Source: Oidiodendron maius Zn (lineage: Eukaryota; Ascomycota; Leotiomycetes; Myxotrichaceae). Taken from it: DNA of 64,000 nucleotides. Where the stretch lies: positions 41,625 through 105,624 of the forward strand of contig KN832907.1 of the NCBI GenBank assembly GCA_000827325.1. The letters run 5' to 3'. The notes beneath the pieces are model-generated. The model had not been told where the DNA came from and made no database searches. It saw nothing but the letters and a program-made list of their open reading frames with translations. Below are positions 57,101 through 64,000 of this stretch, one piece after another (within the stretch, counting starts at the first letter, position 1; every line of letters begins with the position of its first letter). The translations under genes and the position numbers were made by a program.

Positions 57101-60100
57101 AGTCTCCATACAAGAGAGCGATGCTGTCTCACATCGATACGCGATGATGGATGTCGAGGCTGGAATCTCTGGCGGAGTCATGGAGTTCTCGCTCAACATT
57201 AATAAGAAAATATCTCACAAGCAAAGGGTGAAAGAGTGGATTACCCTTTTCCAAGATCTACTCACAGAGCACTTACCAAGCCTGGCAACCGAGGAGCCCA
57301 CTTACACTCTAAGCGATTTCCCGCGTCTCGATTTGTCGTACGACGATCTGCAATATCTGGTGTATACACAGTTGCCTCAGTTTGAATATGGCGCAATACA
57401 GGATATCTGCCCATGCACGGCTATGCAGGAAGGCGTTCTTCTTAGCCAACAAACCGACAGCCAAGTCTATAAGCTCGAACACATATGGGAGTTCACAGAT
57501 GACCCTCGTCTCTCAGAACTCGATCCTTCCCGTTTGGCACAAGCCTGGAAGTCAATCGTTCAGAGGCACTCGACCCTAAGAACTGGCATTGTTGAGCATG
57601 TATCTGATCAGGGGCATTTCATCCAAGTGGTTCTCAAGGACCTCCCTTCCACCAGGTTTGTCGAAGCCAAAGAAGTGATCAACGACATCTCTGATATCGG
57701 TAGCCTCCCCGATGCAGAGGAGCATGACTTTTGGGCACATGTGCCTGAGCTCACACTTTATATTACGAGTAACGGAAGAAGTGCTTGTCGTCTCAAGCTT
57801 AGCCATGTTCTCATGGATGGCATGTCGCTTGACATCTTTATGAACGAGTTTGTCAGTCTTCTGACTGGAGAAACGCTAGAACCTTCAACCTTGGCCTCGG
57901 ATTTCGGAAGATACGTCAAGTATGAAGAAAACGTCAAGTCTGATGATAGCTTGACGTACTGGGCAGAGTATCTCAATGACGCCAAGCCATGCCACGTACC
58001 AACAAACAAAATGGCTGGGAAAGCCTCCAACGCACGCCAGGATTACGCATTGATAAAACTGCCGGATGACACAGCAGATGGTTTGATATCGCTCTCACAA
58101 AGGCTAGGCATCACGCCGGCAGCCATACTCCAGACTAGCTGGGCGATAGTACTCGGGGCGTTCACCGGACAGGAAGACGTCTGTTTTGGCTACCTCGCTT
58201 CAGGCCGCGATGCTGAACTTGAAGGAATCGAACAGAGCATTGGTTTGTTAATCAGCATTCAGGTATGCCGCGTCCGATTAGAGGGAGCAGTGAAGGACCG
58301 AATGCAGGACGTGCAGAACGCCATAGTCACTGGGCTAGAGCATCGAAACGTGTCGCTGGCAGTCATTCAGAGTATGCTGGGATTGAAGTCCTCGCTTCTT
58401 TTCAATTCTTGCATGAGCATTCGACGGGCGCTCGGTACAACAGCCAGGGCAAACATGGATAGCCTTATCAAAGTATCGGAAGGAGTAGAAAGAACAGAGG
58501 TACAGTTTCTCGCGTTCATTTTTCTTTCCTTTTTCTTCATGTCAAATATGACACTGAATCATGAATTATCATGTCATGAACCGCGCTAAATTTGACTTCT
58601 TCAGTTTGTTATCGCATTGGATGCTGCCATCGGGTCTGCTGGTGCCAAGCTCGGAATGACTTACCAGAAGGGCAAGATCTCGCAAGCTTACGCTAGGAGC
58701 ATCGCAGGTTCGCTCGAGACAGTCGTGAGGTCTCTTCTAAAAGCCGAAGCAAGCCAGAGGGTCTGCGAAATTGAACTGATCGGCCGGCTTGATCTCGAAG
58801 TCTTGGAGCAATGGAACTCGCCACCCCTTGAGATGCTCGATGCCACCTTGCATGGTCTCTTTGAGGAGCAGGTGCGGGAAAACCCTGGCGCTATTGCCAC
58901 GAGTGGTTTTGACGGAGAATATACATACTGCCAGTTGAACGCCATGGCGGACCAACTCGCCGCCCTCCTCGCCACATACGGAGTATCTCACGAAATTCGT
59001 GTCGTCTTGTGTTTCCCCAAGTCCACATGGCCAATCATTTCGATGCTCGCTGTTCTCAAGGCAGGGGGAGCATGCGTCTCCACCAATCCTGAACATCCGA
59101 CGGCGCGAGTGCTTGATATCTGCGATGATGTGGAGACCAAAATCGTACTCTGCGATGAGAGTAACGCCGCTCGGTTTCATGGTCATGTAACACACGTCAT
59201 CCCAGTGAACCAGTCGCTTTTCTCGCCGCTCGAAGCTCCCAGCAGCGATTGGGTGCGACCCTTGGTGCTGCCTACAAACGCAGCTTTCGTCGTATACACA
59301 TCCGGCAGCACCGGAAAGCCGAAAGGATGCGTCTTGGAACACCACTCAGTTTCCAAGAGTCAATTAGTGAACGCCCAGGCGATGAACATCCGCCGTAATT
59401 CAAGGGCGATACAGTTTTCGGCATACACGTTTGATGCCAGTATCTGCGAGATCTTCGCTCCGCTGGTGACGGGTGCATGTGTGTGTGTCATCTCGGATGA
59501 CGAGCGCATGGATGACCTGGCCATGGCAATCAACGTGAGGGCAGCGGATTGGATCATGCTCACGCCAACAGTCGCCGAGCTATTTACACCGTCCGAGGTG
59601 CCGTCTCTGAAGACTTTGGTTTTTGGCGGAGAACCCCTGAGCCGGAAAGCATTGGAAATATGGTCAGACCACGCTCACATCGTCAACTACTGGGGACCAT
59701 CCGAATGCTCCAACTCTGGGTGTATTAACATTGACATCACCCTCGATTCGGACCCCATGAATATTGGCCGACCAAGTGGGCACAGGCTTTGGATCACGGA
59801 GCAGGGGAATCCGCATAGACTTGCTCCTCTCGGTTGCGTGGGAGAGATGGTCGTTGAAGGGCCACTGGTGAGTCGCGGATATCTCAACCGACTTGATGCA
59901 ACAGCAGCGGCGTTCGTGACCGATCTGGTCTGGTCAAACGATGGAACTGGTCGCTCAAGACGCTTCTATAAAACAGGAGACCTGGGCCGTTTCAATCCCG
60001 ATGGGACTGTCACAATCTCTGGTCGGGCTGACAATCAGGTCAAGATCAATGGGCAGAGAGTTGAACTTGGCGAGATCAAGCATCAAATCGCGGCCAATCT

Positions 60101-63100
60101 CCCTCGTGGAAGCGAAGTGGTAGTGGATGTGCTCAGCCTCGGAGGCAATTCGAAGTCCTCCAGTCTTGCCGCTTTCATAAAGCTCGAACATTTTCCTTCA
60201 GGCGGCAATACCTTTTCAGAATTGGAGGTGAAAGATGCAGAGATGAAGCGGCGATTCCGAGCAGTCGTCATGCAACTGGAGCAGGCGCTTGCCAGCTGCT
60301 TGCCTCCGTACATGATACCTCATTCCTATATCCCGATTTCGAAGATCCCGCTTACACCCTCTGCAAAGACGGATAAGAAGCTGATAAGAGAGTTTGCTCG
60401 GTCTCTCGCAGCGGATGCCATTTTTAAGCAAGAAGCCAGCTGGGACAAGAAGCAACCGACCAACGACATGGAGCTCGATCTGCAGACTGTTTGGTCCAAG
60501 GTACTCAACCACCCAAATTCGGAAATCGGAATCGACGATACATTCATGTCGCTGGGCGGAGACTCGATATCGGCAATGCGGGCTGTCGCTCAATGCCGCA
60601 AAGCTGGCATCAGAGTCCCGATCTCGGTCGTGCTGCAGAAGAATACCATCGCCGCCATTGCACCATGCTGCGAAAGGACTTCCGGGAGGTCAAAATCACA
60701 ACTTGGAGCCGCCAAAGCAACAGACGGGATCCTATTCCATCTCTCCCCGATGCAGAAGCGGTACTTTGACATGCAGTCCTCTAATTCCCGAATCCAATAC
60801 AATCAGAGCAATCTGCTCCGCATCAAACAAGGTGTCTGTGCCGATCAAGTCAAAAGCGCCATGGATCTCATCGTAAATCGCCATGGCATGTTACGCGCGC
60901 GCTTCACCCAGGATTCTATTGATGGGACTTGGCAACAGCTCAATCTGCCACCAGGAAAAGATAAGAACCTGTACCGCTTTATATCGCATCGTGCCGAGAG
61001 TGTTGGTGAGGAGATTATACGTCTATCACAAACCAGCGGGCAGGCCTTGAATATCGTTAATGGTCCTATTTTCTCGGTGGATTTCTTCGGCATACCAAAT
61101 GAAGATGGAGTCCTGTTCTTGACAGCACACCACTTGGTAGTCGATATCGTTTCCTGGCAGGTGATTTTGAGTGAGCTTGAGGAAATCCTTCAAAACGGCG
61201 GCAGCGAAATCACTCTGAATCTACCCGACATCACCTTCCAGCAATGGCGTGATATCCAAGAAAGGGAGTCACGCACGCAAGCTTCTGCGGAAGAGGTATT
61301 TCCCATAATAGTGCCGCTCGCAGATTTTGAGTATTGGCATGTTCCAGCCCATGAAAATATTGTTCAAGACGCGATCGAAGAGTCTTTCGACCTATCTACT
61401 ACCACCACGAATCTTATCCTTAGCGAGAGCAATCAGGCTCTGAGAACCACACCGCTTGATGTCCTTCTAGGACCCCTTCTATCTTCGTTCCGTTCGGTCT
61501 TCCCTGACCGCGAAGCTCCCTCCGCCTTCATCGAACACCATGGTCGCGAGCTCCATGGAGACGGTGATTCTGATCCGTCTCAGCTCGTGGGGTGGTTCAC
61601 TACAGTATATCCAGTTCATATTTCCACCGACTCGGTTACTGATGCAGTAAACCCCAATAACGGGAAAGCAGAATCCAGCATGGAATTCGTTACCCACAGC
61701 GATGCAGGGCCCAACCCATCCATCGGCGCACAGGACTCTGCCATCGAAGCTATTCGACTTATTAAAGATCTCCGTCAGAAGATTCCACAGAATGGGCGCC
61801 CATACTTCTCCTATCGCTACTTTGCAGCCGATGGCGCAGAGCGGTTTTCACACCACGATCTAGTAGAGCTGCAGGTAAATTTCGCAGGAGCCTTCCAGCA
61901 CCTCGACTCCAACAACACTATGATCCAATTTGAAGATCGCCTCGATGGCAACGCAATCCCGGATGCATCTTCTGAATCCCGTCGGTGGGCAATGATCGAT
62001 GTGCAAATGGAAGTAAAGAAGAGGGTCATCTCTGTACATTTCACCCTCAACAGGAGGATGGTCCATTTGGAGCGTGTTCAACAATGGATCAAAGACTACA
62101 AAAGCTTGCTGTCGGATACTGCAGCTCAGTTGGCACGGCAGCCACCAGCGTATACTCTCGGCGACTTCCCATTGCTCGACATTAGCTACGCCAGATTAAC
62201 CCGCCTGTTTTCCGAAACGCTACCTCGCCTTGGTCACGACTCTGCGGATGGCATCGAGGACATCCTACCCCTGTCACCTTATCAGAAGTTTGCCATCGAA
62301 GGGCATAGGGCCACCCCACCGAGGCATTGGTGCTACTTTTACTTTGATCTTTCTCAAAATGTCGATACCGTCAAACTGAGACAAGCGTGCGTCGAGATTG
62401 TCAAGCAATACTCTATCCTCCGAACTTTGTTTGTGGATCACTGTGGAGGTCTTTTGCAGTTGGTTATGAGGTCTCTCGAACCTCAAATTGATTTCTACGA
62501 GTCCGATGATGATGATATAAAAGCCTTCATGAAGCACATACTCAGTGCGGACCTCGCCAAGCTGCCTATCCTTGGCAAGCCGTTCCTCCGCTTCTTCATC
62601 ATCCGCACACGAAACTCTGCTCGTTTGGCCATGCGCCTCTCTCACGCCCAATTCGACGCATTCAGTCGGCTCCCGTTTGTCGACTCGCTCGCAGCGCTTT
62701 ACGAGCGACAAACATCCGCACCCCTCGAGTCTATAGGATTCGCTCAGCTTGTCCGGCACAACAAGCGAAGCTACAGAGAGAGTTACAAGTTCTGGAATGA
62801 TATACTCGTCGGGGCGATACCGACCCGAGTCCTCCCAATCATCCCATTGTCATCGGACGGGGATGAAAGAGTACTCCGCATTGAAAAGATGGTGGCACCC
62901 TTCCGAACGCTGCCAGACGTCACATCTGCCACCCTATTTAACGCGGCTTGTGCCATACTCTTGCACAAGCTGACGAAGAGTTCGGACATTACGTTCGGGC
63001 GCATCACGTCTGGCCGCACCGGCCTCGGCGCCGAGTTCCAAGCCATGGTGGGACCGTGCCTTAATATTGTTCCGGTCCGTGTGAAATTCCATGACAAAAC

Positions 63101-63506
63101 GGAAACGACTACGAATGCTCCACTGGACATTCTGCAGCAGATCCACAAGCAGTATGCCGAGTCCATCCCCTACGAGACGATGGGACTCGACGATATCATC
63201 CGCGAGTGTACGGATTGGAAGACATCCATGGCTGAATTTCCTGTGATCACGCAGCATGTGAATCTAGATCAGGGATCGGAAGCTCATGTCACCAATGGCA
63301 CCACTAGCTTTAAGATCAATGAGTGGGATCCAGTGAATGTGGACCCGTTCCCATGGAGTCTGGGTTTAGGCGCATTCCCGGGCCCGAGTGGGGTGAGGAT
63401 ATCGATTGCTGCAAACTCCAAGTTTGCTAAACCTGGGCTGGTTGAACTGGTGATGGAAGAGCTTTGCAAAATCATCGATAGCATTAGCAAGACAGAGCAC
63501 ATTTAG
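48129..63506 (+). CDS. Multimodular non-ribosomal peptide synthetase (four carrier domains)
   Basis: Two long exons (48129-58499, 58605-63506; 105-nt intron, phase 0) encode about 5,090 residues; the first in-frame ATG is 48159 if no upstream exon is used. Order with approximate positions: C-lobe remnant (to 48430), A1 (48441-49990), T1 (GGDSIKAIE, 50150), C1 (HHAITDGWS, 50763), A2 (51690-53220), T2 (GGDSVLSIK, 53405), C2 (HHALYDGWS, 54036), collapsed A3 (55000-55620), T3 (GGDSITAMQ, 55790), E1 (HHLVIDLVSW, 56374), C3 (SHVLMDGMS, 57801), A4 (58845-60375), T4 (GGDSISAMR, 60555), E2 (HHLVVDIVSW, 61119) and a terminal C (SHAQFDAFS, 62641). There is no thioesterase; fungal terminal C domains often cyclise the peptide. 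Residues 3 and 4 would be epimerised to D. Product unknown. Confidence 0.95.
54990..55640 (+). other. Collapsed adenylation domain of NRPS module 3
   Basis: Between C2 and T3 only the C-terminal part of an A domain remains, from IGRIWIVESS onward. Core motifs A1-A6, including the Ser/Gly/Lys loop and the substrate pocket, are missing without any break in frame. The remaining motifs are also altered: the A7 Y-x-TGD reads YRTNEL, and the A10 region reads PANEVDKV where the other three A domains keep a Lys (AVGKRDRK, ASGKLERK, SAKTDKK). This domain should not activate an amino acid. Confidence 0.85.
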
Positions 63507-64000
63507 ATGAGCTCAGAAGGCCAAAGAGTTCCTACAGAGCATACAAATGGATTGCGCGAGGACAGAAAGTATACTATTCGGAATGGTTAATATCGGGCAC
63601 ATCCACGAACTCATTGTATTTCCTATGTTGAATAAATTTTGGGGATATTTCTTTTGGATAGTGGTTGAGACCATAGAAGTTGTCGGTTCACCTCATAATA
63701 TTAACTCTTTGCGAGTGGAAAGGGGTAGATTCATAGGTTGGTCGAAAAAACAGTAGGATACAACCCGTTCAGCATATATCACTCTCATGCATGTCATAAA
63801 GGTCGGACATCTATTTTCAGTGATACGTGGCCCTTAATGTACCGCGTGCTTCTTCTACATAAGGCGAAACCACTCAGCCTACTAAGCTCGGTGGGCAATC
63901 ACTTCCAGTCGGGGTCAACGATTGGGTCTGTACGCTTAGGCCCGTTTTGCAAAACCCGCAACACGACAATGTTGCGGCTTCAGGCTATGGCATGAATGAG
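63507..64000. other. Intergenic downstream of the NRPS
   Basis: Nothing is recognised in the last 494 bp; short open frames show no motif. Confidence 0.5.

Noticed and set aside
50304-62759. Many long antisense frames inside the NRPS
   Set aside because: They are shadows of the GC-rich coding strand, without motifs of their own.
1-64000. tRNA, rRNA or CRISPR features
   Set aside because: No cloverleaf with a T-arm consensus, no rRNA-like stretch and no spaced repeat array was recognised; CRISPR is not expected in a fungus.

Overview
The window is nuclear DNA of a filamentous ascomycete (Pezizomycotina). The genes carry many short spliceosomal introns with GT..AG borders and CTAAC/CTGAC-type branch sites. 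The proteins are typical of this group: a highly reducing polyketide synthase, a multimodular NRPS, Zn2Cys6 and bZIP regulators, and an ABCC transporter. The repeats are DNA transposons, and some AT blocks almost lack CA, TG and CG, the signature of very heavy repeat-induced point mutation (RIP). The species cannot be named from the sequence.

Layout. 1-8.9 kb is repeat-rich: an RIP-saturated AT block with an intact, unmutated Tc1/mariner element nested in it, a cytochrome P450 C-terminal remnant, an aromatic prenyltransferase of the ABBA (NphB/CloQ) fold, a non-autonomous element with 41-bp terminal inverted repeats just upstream of it, and a decayed second Tc1/mariner copy. 8.9-17.5 kb holds one highly reducing PKS (KS-AT-DH-MT-ER-KR-ACP, ten exons by my model). 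17.5-20.2 kb holds hAT debris and a MITE-like hairpin. 20.2-25.3 kb holds a Zn2Cys6 regulator, a 2-oxoglutarate/Fe(II) oxygenase with a GC-AG intron, and a small C2H2 ORF. 25.6-28.1 kb holds a diverged triplicate repeat and an MFS-transporter relic.

29-44 kb is a run of five minus-strand genes: UDP-glucose 6-dehydrogenase, UDP-glucuronate decarboxylase (UDP-xylose synthase), a capsule-type glycosyltransferase, an ABCC exporter and a bZIP factor. After a decayed mariner element (44.4-46.1 kb) comes a plus-strand NRPS of about 5,090 residues with the order A-T-C-A-T-C-(collapsed A)-T-E-C-A-T-E-C(terminal).

How they may work together (inference). The dehydrogenase and decarboxylase would turn UDP-glucose into UDP-xylose, the glycosyltransferase would transfer the pentose, the ABCC protein would export the product, and the bZIP would regulate. 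Beside an NRPS with four carrier domains and a terminal C domain, this suggests a glycosylated, probably cyclised small peptide. The PKS, prenyltransferase and dioxygenase may belong to the same pathway or to a neighbouring cluster; the repeat-rich 17.5-28 kb stretch leaves this open. The most unusual points are the collapsed adenylation domain in NRPS module 3 and the UDP-pentose supply pair next to an NRPS.

Exon models were worked out by hand from reading frame, splice consensus and remembered family conservation; no alignment program was run.
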